This document shows, piece by piece, positions 52,721 to 64,000 of a stretch of 64,000 nt of DNA. The stretch comes from Osedax frankpressi (taxonomy: Eukaryota > Annelida > Polychaeta > Sabellida > Siboglinidae): contig OZ038313.1 in NCBI GenBank assembly GCA_964035775.1, positions 9,592,373 to 9,656,372 of the forward strand. Reading direction: 5' to 3'. The position numbers and the translations under genes are program-made. Within the stretch, counting starts at the first letter, position 1. Each line of letters starts with the position of its first letter. The notes below the pieces were generated by a model that searched no databases, was not told where the DNA came from, and saw nothing but the letters and a program-made list of their open reading frames with translations.

Positions 52721-53488
52721 ATGTCCACTAACAATTATTAACCAGTTAATTAATAATGGATCTTTAGACACACAGATAATCTACTCTTATATATTTAAGC
52801 CTTCGAAACCTAGCCAAATGTTACTCCACACACCAATTTATTAATTATTATATTTAAATCACTATCCATATATTAAACTCTATTTCGGTTTATTGTCTAA
52901 TCATGGTATACTATAATGATTTAATTTGTCCTCTATATGTATACTGCACTACTAAACTTAGCACTATGATTCCTTTCCCTCCTCCCTGCATTATAGCTCG
53001 CATTCCACAGGGGTCAACACGATTGCCTTAATTACCCTGCAACTGTCAGTGGTCAGATTTCAGAAGAGATAACGATCTCGAAAGCTTTAAAATCGACCAT
53101 CCCTATAGGTGGTCAATATATAAAATGGAAATTGTCTATTCTTCAATTAGATATATATTGGCAGGTAGAAATTTAAATATGAGATATACAGTATTAAAAT
53201 GTAAACGAAAAATTGTAGAAAATGAAAAATAATATTTATATATATTGTAAATAAAATTCTAATTATAGATCTAAATCAATAATAGAATATTTAAATAAAA
53301 AATTACATTAAATAATCCAAAGATATGATATCTATAAATAATGCATACCTTATAACCCAGATAATATATTATTGTAATCAATATATATGTATCATTAAAA
53401 TAATTCATCTCTACACACAAGGATTATTATATTTTTTTATTTAAAATGATTATATAAGATTTATAATAGTTATCTGATTTATTGGGAT

Positions 53489-53536
<48 letters not shown>

Positions 53537-53856
53537 AATATTTGTAAATATTCTAAGAGGATTCCATTGTTTGTTTTCTATGTATCCCATAACTATTAAG
53601 TAATTGTATAACAAAAAAAAACTAAAATAACCTGGATAGTTTCCTATGAATGTTATTAATTAACAATTGATAAATTTTACATATTATAATAGAATTTATA
53701 TGTTTTATTAATCCCAGGAAATATCCCTATGAATAGTTTTATAAACACTTTTCTATGTGTTAACAAAATAAAAAATAATATAAAAGATGTTATGTAACGT
53801 ATATATAAAATAACCTTAATTGGTGAAATAATCATATCAATTATGTAAAACAATTG

Positions 53857-53898
<42 letters not shown>

Positions 53899-54002
53899 TC
53901 GTGTGTGTGGGTATGTATGTATGTTTGTGTATACGTGTGTTCGTGCGTACGTATATGTATGTGTTTGTATGTATGTATTATGAAAATAATTAAATACCCA
54001 TG

Positions 54003-54170
54003 AAACCAATTAGGTGATTTTAATTTTTTGCTATATAATAAAAGTTAAAATATATTTCATGTTTATTACAAATATTTCATATTAATTTTGTATTTAAAAT
54101 ATTTACATAAGATTATATATTAATTACACAATCTGGAGTATTGTTCAATTAATAAAGAAATTTTATTTAT
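54003..54170 (-). repeat. Dispersed CCTGGATGGTTTC-family repeat, reverse copy
   Basis: It begins GAAACCAATTAGGTGATTTTA, the diverged reverse complement of the family end, then GCTATATAATAAAAG, and ends near AATCTGGAGTATTG. A further reverse copy lies at 54815-54955, and a fragment ending CCTGGATAGTTTCC at 53601-53645 is in the forward sense. Confidence 0.7.
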
Positions 54171-55488
54171 TGTATAATAATAAATATATAGTATAGATTT
54201 TAATTTTTAATATAATTGTATAGTATTTTGTAATAATGAATACTCTAGGTTCTTATATACGATCCCACCAATTGGTTATGCAAAATATATATAACACAGA
54301 GCATTTATAAAGATAAGAATTCGTCCTTTCTTACGTTTATTGCAATGAATATAATTAGATATTATCGACAATTGACACGTAGGCAATACAATTTTAGTAT
54401 TGTATATATTGTATATATATATATATATAATATTATAACATCGATGAGTAATCGCTATATGGCATAGACAATCTTTACAAATATTATGTTTTTATTTATT
54501 TTACATATTACATATTACCCTATAGGCACAATATATTATAATATAATATAAATGTATATATATATATATATATATTATAAATATAAATAATACAATGCGG
54601 TCTTTAAATAGATACTAAATAAAAACTAAATGTTTGTAGAGATGGTCTATGCTAGATTACTCATCTATGTTAAAATAATATATATCAAATATATTTTCTA
54701 CATTATGTGATTAAATAAAGATATTTATATATTTACACATATCCTAATCAATATGAAAGTATGCGTATCAAATGAAGTCATCTCTATAAACTATACAAAT
54801 ACACAAAATATGTCATTTAAGTTTTTTTGTTATATAATCAAAGTGAAGGTATATTTCATTAAACATATATTATGTTTATTTTTATTTAAAATAATAAAAT
54901 AAGAATATATAGTAATTTCATTATTTGGTATTGTGTAATATGTATATAATATAATTTTTCTTGTGATAAACAATAATTTTTAAATAAGTGGAAGGATTTT
55001 ATATTATTTTTTTACACTGTTTTAGCCGAATAAACCCATTAAACAATCCAGGTAATTTTTTTTTTGCATTACATAATTTCTTTTTTATTATTGTAAACAC
55101 TTCGAAATATTTTACAGAACTATTAATTAATAAATTCGAATTCGAATTAAGTCACCCTATTTACAGAGCTAGTAAATATAGTGGTGTTCAATTAACATGT
55201 GCTAATTTAGTTTTTATATATTAATTTATTATATATAACATTTATATATGCATACAATGAAAAAAATATTTTACCTGGAATTTTTACTGGAACTAACAGT
55301 TATTATTTTTTTATATAAAAAAGCTGTTGATGCTATATGATGATTTTGCTATTATTTACCGTAAATAATTTTATATTAATATAATTAATTATTTATATTA
55401 TTTTGTTAACATAATAAAAATTCTAAATTGTTCCGGTAAGTTAACTTATACAATAATAAATATATATATATAGAATAATACATACACA

Positions 55489-55553
<65 letters not shown>

Positions 55554-56234
55554 TATTAAATGATCAATGTAAACAATGATTTTTAAAATAGTTCAGAAGA
55601 CAATGATTCTATAGACTAATTTGCATATTATTTATTTATCCACATTTTAACAATAGAATACCGATTCATAGGAATCTCAATCGACCGGATATTTACATGT
55701 TTTTAACAGGTCATTGCGAGGAGTGGTTACCCTATAATATAAATAAATCGTACACGCACACTTAGACTCGCCACGCCGGTGCGGTGTGCTGGTTTCAGTT
55801 ATTCGAGGAATGTCAACATAAGATAAGCGAGAGCAAAGTTTCGGCTTGAAATGAAATAGAATTAACCCAATCGTTAGCCCGTCAAAAACTTGAATAGTTG
55901 AAATAGTTCAATCGGTGTACACTTAATAATAAATATTAGAAATAACTATATATAATAATATATTTAATATTATAATATATATTATATAATACAAACCTAA
56001 GGTATGTAATAACTTAGGTGACTACTAATCATGCTATTTTAGTTTTTGTTATGTTATAATAGCAAAATTACTATCAAATGTATGTTATATTTAATTTTTA
56101 ATACAGATAATAACCTATAAAGTATTATAGGTATATATTATAATAACACATAATTCATCCAAATTAAAATAAATGAATTAATCAACAAATTAAGTTATGC
56201 AGTGCACATGAAACAAGATGATGTATTATTATAC

Positions 56235-56350
56235 AATATTATATAATTATTTTAAATAAAAATTAAACATAATATATTTGTTATGGAAATGAAATATATT
56301 TCATTTTTATTATATAATAAAAACACTAAAATAACCTGGATGGTTTCTTG
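56235..56350 (+). repeat. Dispersed CCTGGATGGTTTC-family repeat
   Basis: The clearest forward copy: ATTATTTTAAATAAAAATTA, then GAAATATATTTCA, then TTATTATATAATAAAAAC, then CTAAAATAACCTGGATGG. The inner TTATTATATAATAA is self-complementary. Confidence 0.75.
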
Positions 56351-57173
56351 TGTGAAACCATATTATAATAATAAAAACTATTATTATTTATATTCGAAAA
56401 TGATCAAATTAGATTCAATTATATTCATATATTGATAATTAGAGAATATTAAGTGCCTAGATTTAAATACTAGTATATATTATAAGTAAATATATATATA
56501 TATATATATAAATTGTATACAATATAATAATATTATGTGTATCTAGTGTAGTATATATATTGCAATATTAATAGTATAGTGCAATAGTAATTACATTATA
56601 TATTTGGTGTTTATACAATATATTGATGTTAGGGTATAGGGTATTGTGAACGTATTGTAAACGTATTGTGATAGGATGTGATGTTGTGGAATATACTCAA
56701 GGTGTCCGCGGATTGTAAAGCAATGAAAATTAGGTCGATAAACATTGTACATGGTGTATGGTTTCTGTACGGTGTACACTGTACAGTGTACACGGTAACA
56801 CGTGATACACCATTCACTAAACGTGCACTTACTCGTATTAACACGTGTTAACTATAGTTTTATATCTATGGAAGTATTCATATAAGCAATACACGTACTG
56901 ATTTATAATAAGTAATAAAAACTAGAATTATATCATTTGAACTCGATACTAAAATCAATAAATCACTTAAAATTATAATTTACAATCCATATTAAATATG
57001 TATTTGAATTCGAGTTGTCAGGATATTTTATAGTAAATATCAAATAAATAGTATATAATACAAGTTACTTAAATCGCAGTTGTTATGTAACATTTGCTGT
57101 TACGTAATACAGTATATTGACATATATTACATAAATGTTATACATATTTGGATACTTTATATATTCTATAGTG

Positions 57174-57945
57174 TATAGTGTATAGTATAGTGTATAGTGT
57201 ATAGTGTATAGTGTATAGTGTATATTGTGTAGCGTATAGTGTATATTGTATAGTGTATATGTTATACTGTACAGTGTATAGTGTATAGTCTATAGTATAT
57301 AGTGTATAGTGTATAGTGTATAGTTTATAGTGTATAGTGTATAGTGTATAGTGTATAGTGTATAGTGTATAGTGTATAGTGTATAATGTATAGTGTATAT
57401 TGTATAGTGTATAGTGTATAGTGTATAGTGTATAGTGTATAGTGTATAGTGTATAGTGTATAGTGTATAGTGTATAGTGTATAGTGTATAGTGTATAGTG
57501 TATAGTGTATAGTGTATAGTGTATAGTGTATAGTGTATAGTGTATAGTGTATAGTGTATAGTGTATAGTGTATAGTGTATAGTGTATAGTGTATAGTGTA
57601 TAGTGTATAGTGTATAGTGTATAGTGTATAGTGTATAGTGTATAGTGTATAGTGTATAGTGTATAGTGTATAGTGTATAGTGTATAGTGTATAGTGTATA
57701 GTGTATAGTGTATAGTGTATAGTGTATAGTGTATAGTGTATAGTGTATAGTGTATAGTGTATAGTGTATAGTGTATAGTGTATAGTGTATAGTGTATAGT
57801 GTATAGTGTATAGTGTATAGTGTATAGTGTATAGTGTATAGTGTATAGTGTATAGTGTATAGTGTATAGTGTATAGTGTAGAGTGTATAGTGTATAATGT
57901 ATATTGCATAGTGTATAATATATATTGTATAGTGTAGATTGTGTG
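57174..57945. repeat. 7-bp satellite GTATAGT, about 105 copies
   Basis: Tandem TATAGTG with a very uniform core at about 57416-57880 and more variable edges. Confidence 0.97.
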
Positions 57946-58007
57946 TGTGTAAGAATTTATTTAGAAAACGCAATAGTTAAAATAATAATACATTTTCGAT
58001 ATTGCGT

Positions 58008-58374
58008 TACAGTATACAGTATACAGTATACAGTATACAGTATACAGTATACAGTATACAGTATACAGTATACAGTATACAGTATACAGTATACAGTATA
58101 CAGTATACAGTATACAGTATACAGTATACAGTATACAGTATACAGTATACAGTATACAGTATACAGTATACAGTATGCAGTATACAGTATGCAGTATACA
58201 GTATACAGTATACAGTATACAGTATACAGTATACAGTATACAGTATACAGTATACAGTATACAGTATACAGTATACAGTATACAGTATACAGTATACAGT
58301 ATACAGTATACAGTATACAGTATACAGTATACAGTATACAGTATACAGTATACAGTATACAGTATACAGTATAC
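58008..58374. repeat. 7-bp satellite ACAGTAT, about 52 copies
   Basis: Tandem ACAGTAT with two GCAGTAT variants two units apart near 58174 and 58188. It is separated by only about 60 bases from the GTATAGT array. Confidence 0.97.
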
Positions 58375-58770
58375 GGTGAGTCGAGTATAATATCAATAAT
58401 TGTACGTATTTGTTGAGTACAAATTACGTCACAGAATGCATTCAATTAGAGAGTTATTGTAGGAATCAGCGGATTAGCCGTATATTGTAATAGTGGGCGA
58501 CAGAAATTCATAGAAATAGGGAAGACAATGAAAGATGAGTTGATGACTCGACATGAAGACCGCCAACATGAGATAACTGCAACCGAAGTTATGACTCGCT
58601 ATAGGAAGGGTTGAGTTATAGTAATAACTAATGAGTTATCGCAAACTATCAACGGTGACTTATTCACTCATTGTTGTCGTAGAAATCCGTTAAACCTGTA
58701 CTTTTAACTTCAAGCTCGTAATTAAGATTTTTAAGTGGAATGCGTTGTTTTAGTTTGTTGGAATAACTAC
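58375..58770. other. Unique segment, no gene called
   Basis: Base content is nearer even than in the flanks. A 28-codon plus-strand frame at 58528-58614 (MKDELMTRHEDRQHEI and on) is the best open stretch but is too short to support. It includes two ATGACTCG phrases. Confidence 0.35.
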
Positions 58771-58859
58771 TTATATATATATATATATAATATATATAGA
58801 TATAGAGATATATATATAGATATAGATATAGATATAGATATAGATATAGATATAGATAT

Positions 58860-58907
<48 letters not shown>

Positions 58908-58908
58908 T
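58771..58908. repeat. GATATA hexamer run and (AT)n
   Basis: About ten TAGATA hexamers merging into a 45-base TA dinucleotide run. Confidence 0.95.
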
Positions 58909-59052
58909 ATATATTATACTATATATTATATAATAACTAATAATAACTAATAATAAAAATACTAAATGATGTAAAAGGTAGTAATTAAGTACAAGCGATT
59001 ATAGAATTATTAGCGATTGTACAATATACAATATACAGTGTACACTGTACAG

Positions 59053-60200
59053 TAGGGTGGATCACTTTTTCAGAATTAACTGGCTCACTCAGCATATAAA
59101 AACTATAAGGCATATAAAAATTAATCATATAATTTAAAAAAATATTTGCAATATTAAGGTAGCGTCAGAAGTTTGAATATATCGACTTATTAAAAATAAT
59201 AATATTACAGTATTTTTTTTATTATTATAAAGATTTTTACGAAACATTTCCAACAATTAATTTTGCAACTTTAAATTATTTTACCTACAATCCTGTATAA
59301 ATTAGATGTCAACTATTATTGTAAAAAATGTAATATATATTCATGTATACATCTTAAATAATAATTACTTATTAACTACTGATTTAGTATTATTTCTAGG
59401 TTTAATATTAATATTAATTATTAATATTAATAATTTTTTAAATTCTAGAATTTCCAGGAATAATTTTTAATATTCTAATATTAATAAATTATCAATACTA
59501 CTACTATAAAATGTTTAAATCAACTCATATTTACTATTAACTATATGCAATGATAGCTAATATTACATAGTTATAATATTAAAAAATAAATCATATTTCG
59601 TAAAAATGTACATTGTGTATTACATATCTGCATATAATTTAACAAATTTTACTTTTTTTTTTTAGCTCAACGGTATATATAGCATTACATATAGTTTATT
59701 GTATCTCATAGTAAGCATACATTTAAAAAAAATGATTTCTAAAATAAATATTTGGATTATTTGAAATTTGAATTATTTTCATAAAATCACTTAGAAATCC
59801 AAATAAAATTTAAATTTGTAATATTTTTTTATCATTACCCATTGTTTATAAATTTTACAATATTTTAAGAACAACAAATTATTAAAATTTAATTTACCTA
59901 GAATATCCTAGTAACAATTAAAAAAAATTAAATATTTTTTATTATCAAATCATATAAAGCTTTTAGCCATTTTTCATTATTAAAAAATCATTATTACCAT
60001 TCAATTTTATCATTTTAATATTGATTCTATATTTTGCATGTTAAATATTGTATCTCTCCCATGTTAAATTTAAATGCGCTCAGCCATAATTTAAAAAAAA
60101 ATTAAAATTTATATATATTCATTATAACTCATATCTTTACTATATATAATAGATGAGCCAATAAATAATATTGAAATATGTATCAAAATGATTCACCCTA
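59053..60200. mobile_element. Non-autonomous hAT-like DNA transposon, copy 2
   Basis: It starts TAGGGTGGATCAC and ends TGATTCACCCTA. The flanks are CTGTACAG (59045-59052) and ATGTACAG (60201-60208), a 7-of-8 match consistent with an old target duplication. It is 1,148 bp, alignable with the element at 40786-42196 along most of its length, with an internal block of roughly 250 bp missing or replaced. No transposase frame. Confidence 0.88.
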
Positions 60201-60759
60201 ATGTACAGTGTACACTGTACGCTGTACATTGTGCAGTGTAACGTAAGCACCGATAACACGTGTTATTGCATAATATTACGCATTATCATGCTGTAAACGT
60301 GGTTGATTCTACATGCAAATATTGAAGTTATAAATTATAAATTATTCTGCCGTTTAAATAATATGCAAACAGAAGGCATCATAGTAAGACGCGATATTGC
60401 TCGCTTTGTTTATATTTCCCTTGTAGTGTATCATTTTCCATTTCAACTTTTCCATTTGGATCATTAATTGATTACAAGTTATGTAATGTATGCATGTATT
60501 TTCTATTATAAATATTACACAATAACGCAAGCTTGAAATTTCACACGGTATCCGGCAAACATTCTACACAATGACTTTTAGTTCATTTATTTTTGGATAA
60601 TTTCTTTTATGTTAACCAATACATTTAACCAACACATGAAAGGATTTTTTAAAAATATTACATCACTCTGTATACCTGGTTATTTGTGTCTATATTATTT
60701 ATATATTATATATATAATATACATAATATCACTGCATATTGCCTAGCGAGGCAGTTGGT

Positions 60760-60804
<45 letters not shown>

Positions 60805-61858
60805 CTAAGAAATTTGGTAAAGGTGTTTATTTGTATGCAAATATATAGCATACGTTTTTAGAGATCTTATATCAATTAACACACGTTTTAAATATTGTTT
60901 TCATATATTGTTTTAATATATTGTTTCTGTAAAATGTTATATTTATAAAGTATTTTAGGTATGAACTTTAAAAAATATTGGCGTATCTAATATTAAAATT
61001 AAAAATAACTAAAATAAGTAACATAAATTATTCTTAATTAAAAATAATAATTCTATTGTGATTATAAATGTAATTATCATAACTAGGATTTATATAAAGT
61101 TTACTTTTAATAATTTGTATATGTTATTTTTATTATACACAATTTAACCGTCTAATAATATATCTTCTAATAATACGTAATTATATAATATATTATAATT
61201 AAAAATAAATAATTTAATATCATTCTAACAATTTATAAAAAAATAGTATTTAAAATCACATATGATAGTTGTATATAGAAATAATATTTACATTATTATT
61301 CAAATCATATTTTATTATTAATAAAATAATTATTGATTTGTATAGTATTTATGATTCATGTTTAGAAGATATGAAATTAGAATTCTATTTATTTGGAATA
61401 TATGAGAATATATGAATTACCTAAACACTTATAAAGCAATTAATGTACCTATTTATAATGTTACTAAGTAATACGGTTATATGAAACTTGAACAATTCAA
61501 CAATCAGTGATTTCACATATAGAGGATAATTGTTCAGACATATTACACAATATAATATATTGTATCAGTGTATCATTATTTATATTAACTACGCACCTTC
61601 ACCATATAATTCTATACTTATTAATTAAATATTAATAATGAATACATAAAGTAATAATGAAATAATATGTATGTATACATTTATTATAAATCATTAATTG
61701 GTATATTATTACTTTTCTATCAAGAAAAGAGTTTATATCTGCCATAAATAACACCATTTACTTAATGATTGCTTAATCTTAATAAAAATACAGTACTTAC
61801 AATATCATTTTAATATATATATATATATATATATATGAATAATAATACACATATGTTT

Positions 61859-61895
<37 letters not shown>

Positions 61896-63775
61896 CTCTA
61901 CATCATCCTGCAATAGTTGTCCTATTAACTGTTACCATTGTAACCTGCAGGTTCGGATTAACCACACAAGGGTATATGTAATATGTAACCATGATTTTAC
62001 TAATAATCTACTATACTTTAAGTACATTTATGGTAATGTAATTTATATTTACATATAAATAAAATGTTTTTTCGGTATGCTTTACGTAATTAGTTTTACT
62101 TGATGATACATACTCCATTAAACGTACCTGGTTTTACTAATTTCTTATCATTAGTGTTGAATTAAACATTTAAAGTATATAATATTTATTAAAATGTATA
62201 CATAATATATAATTAGAATATATGTCTTATTAGTGAATGAGTTCAATAATTAATTATGGATAATGAAACTTGTTATATGATAATACAGCATGTAATTTAA
62301 ATACATTAAATTCTCTTTGAACAATTATACAAATGTATATAATACACAGATATTACATACTATAATATGTATCTATTTAAAATGAATACTACTCATAAAT
62401 TTGTTGTACCCGGGTATTTATATTTCATTTGAACAAATAGACACATTTTTAATTAAAATATACATTATAATAAATTATGTAAATATATATATTTTGTATT
62501 GTATAATATTATTATATAGCTGAGTTGTATTATATAAGTTAACTTTATATTCACTATATGTATACATCTTCACTATATCTACTGCGTTTATATCTTAACT
62601 TTTGTTTGACCTTAATTGAACTATGTACCATAATTTGCTTGTATACGCATACTATATATATTACAGTGATTAAATGTTCGAGTGTATTATTATATTAGGC
62701 TATAGACTAAACCAATAGGTTTGAATATAGTTGCATAGTAGCCGAGATCGCTGATATTTCTAAGCACGTTTTATATTTTCTCACGGTTGTGAGTTTTGTG
62801 ATGCATATTCCATAATATATATATGTTGTACCATATCATGGCATTTTTATCGAGTATTTGGGTTTAAAATACTTTAAGCCATGCATTCAAGTTTCTTCAT
62901 GAAACATATGAAACATTTTCCGTATATTGTATCATGTGTGGTTAATGGTTAATGCAAATTTACTTTAAGAACTTGGAGTCGATCTCGGAGCAGGACATTT
63001 ACAAGTGAAATAGTGAAGTTGAATTGTCGGATATCAGATTCGCTATTTTGTGTTGATTGGTATTTTTACCGAGATTTACCAGAAAACCTTTCAGTGGATA
63101 AATAAATAATTTATTTAACAATTAATTCCAGAGAGATAATCAAATATAATAACTTGTATTATGCTTGGAACAGTGAATATTTAAAATGCGGATATTTAGA
63201 TATATTTATATTTTCTTAAACGGATATATCGATGTAAATATGTATATATTCAATGTATGTATAGTTATTTTTAAGTTAAGAGATGTACCTTTATTAAATA
63301 TTTTGCATATTAATATATTAAATATTAAATATTCATAGATAATTATCAAAGTACAGTTGCCGTTGATACAATATCAAAAATACATTTCAAGAAATTGTAT
63401 CATTTAATTTAAATTTTTTATTTTATTAATTAATTATGGGTTGTAATTGATCATTTAGAGATTTGCCGTATTAATAGATTAATAATATTGCAAAATAATT
63501 TCGTAGCATCTACTTTAAAAAATATTCTGGTTTCCAAAAATAAAACCACAACTACTTCGTGGAAATAATACACCGAATTAGTTATATATATATATATATA
63601 TATATAAGGTCTACATATATCTAATATTATATAGCATATAATTGAAATAATATGATGTATGAAGGTAATGAATGCGTATAGTGTGTTGTTTACATTTAAC
63701 GACATGATAGAGATGTTTATTTACTCTAGATCATAGTAGTTGTGAATTTGGTAAAGGCTGGGTTTGGTAGCGACG
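60201..63775. other. AT-rich desert
   Basis: It begins with a TGTACAGTGTACACTGTACG palindromic cluster and holds (AT)n at 60761-60800, 61815-61836, 61863-61892 and 63584-63606. A phrase at about 62968-63004 (CTTGGAGTCGATCTCGGAGC) is GC-richer and open but too short to call. No supported gene. Confidence 0.4.
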
Positions 63776-64000
63776 ATGGCGTGGCAGCGATGCGGTGTCC
63801 AGTGTGGATATGGCGATAGTCGGTTTGGATTTGTTAGTTGTGGTAGTTATAATGTAGATGAGTATATAACGGTCTTGGTGATTAATATCGCATGGCATCG
63901 CTTTGACGGGAACACCCGCAAGATCATCCAGTTATCTTCGGTGTGGTCAAAGGTTGATAGCGATAGGGATGATAGTATTGGTCAGTGGGGCTATATACTC
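63776..64000 (+). CDS. Open frame running off the window edge, unidentified
   Basis: From the ATG at 63776 a plus-strand frame stays open for 75 codons to the last base: MAWQRCGVQCGYGDSRFGFV, then a mixed stretch including IIQLSSVWSKVDSDRDD. The region is clearly GC-richer than the preceding 3.5 kb. The minus strand also has open frames here (one reading STFDHTEDNWMILRVFPSK), so the coding strand is uncertain. It may be the edge of a gene lying beyond the window. Confidence 0.3.
   Translation, partial: MAWQRCGVQCGYGDSRFGFVSCGSYNVDEYITVLVINIAWHRFDGNTRKIIQLSSVWSKVDSDRDDSIGQWGYIL

Larger units (their letters stand above)
52721..57173. other. AT-rich desert with dispersed repeats
   Basis: It holds (AT)n runs at 53490-53531, 53860-53891 and 55493-55551, copies of the CCTGGATGGTTTC repeat family, and a GTACACTGTACAGTGTACAC palindrome at about 56773-56792. 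The frames at 53677-54009, 54988-55224, 56591-56779 and 56629-56844 show no protein features and are not called. Confidence 0.45.

Noticed and set aside
57290-58445. Long Tyr/Thr/Ile/His-rich frames
   Set aside because: Products of the GTATAGT and ACAGTAT satellites.
58528-58614. 28-codon frame MKDELMTRHEDRQ...
   Set aside because: Too short, with no splice or conservation evidence available.

Overview
The window is AT-rich animal DNA with small exons, AG-ended introns and very large amounts of simple and satellite repeat. The presence of CFAP157 (a ciliary/sperm basal-body protein) and the level of similarity to remembered human proteins point to a ciliated invertebrate animal. I cannot place it more closely. 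There is one 200-base assembly gap (23801-24000).

Three genes can be rebuilt exon by exon with every splice phase agreeing. PIGC (456-12755, +) has 8 exons and 287 codons and is the GPI-GlcNAc transferase subunit C. Its fifth intron is 9.6 kb and is filled by a duplicated 1.96-kb satellite-bearing unit and a long foldback repeat. CFAP157 (33929-39929, -) has 10 exons and 413 codons; two of its introns hold a 13-bp array of about 106 copies and a 10-bp CA-rich array. An SDR-family oxidoreductase (43953-49182, -) has 8 exons and 617 codons. It has Lys/Glu-rich extensions at both ends and an unusual insert of about 105 residues inside its Rossmann domain.

Between PIGC and the central desert lie two partial four-membrane-span genes on the minus strand (13160-14634 and 15846-17080). 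They have the same topology and a comparable splice point, and look like diverged neighbours of a CD20/MS4A-like class. A 2.7-kb 23-bp satellite (17514-20198) follows, then two well-formed exons of an unidentified plus-strand gene (20231-20527). From 20.5 to 33.9 kb the DNA is nearly all AT-rich, with (AT)n runs and scattered short open segments that could be exons of unrecognised genes; these are listed at low confidence.

Two related non-autonomous DNA transposons (40786-42196 and 59053-60200) share short inverted ends TAGGGTG and 8-bp target duplications of the hAT form nTnnnnAn. The right third of the window has no firm gene. It carries three satellites of 7-bp units (50660-51327, 57174-57945, 58008-58374), a cluster of three AP-1-like sites (52490-52607), and more (AT)n and dispersed repeats.

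Across the 28 introns that could be placed, 19 donors begin GTT rather than GTA or GTG. This is unusual for animals and is the most general observation in the window.
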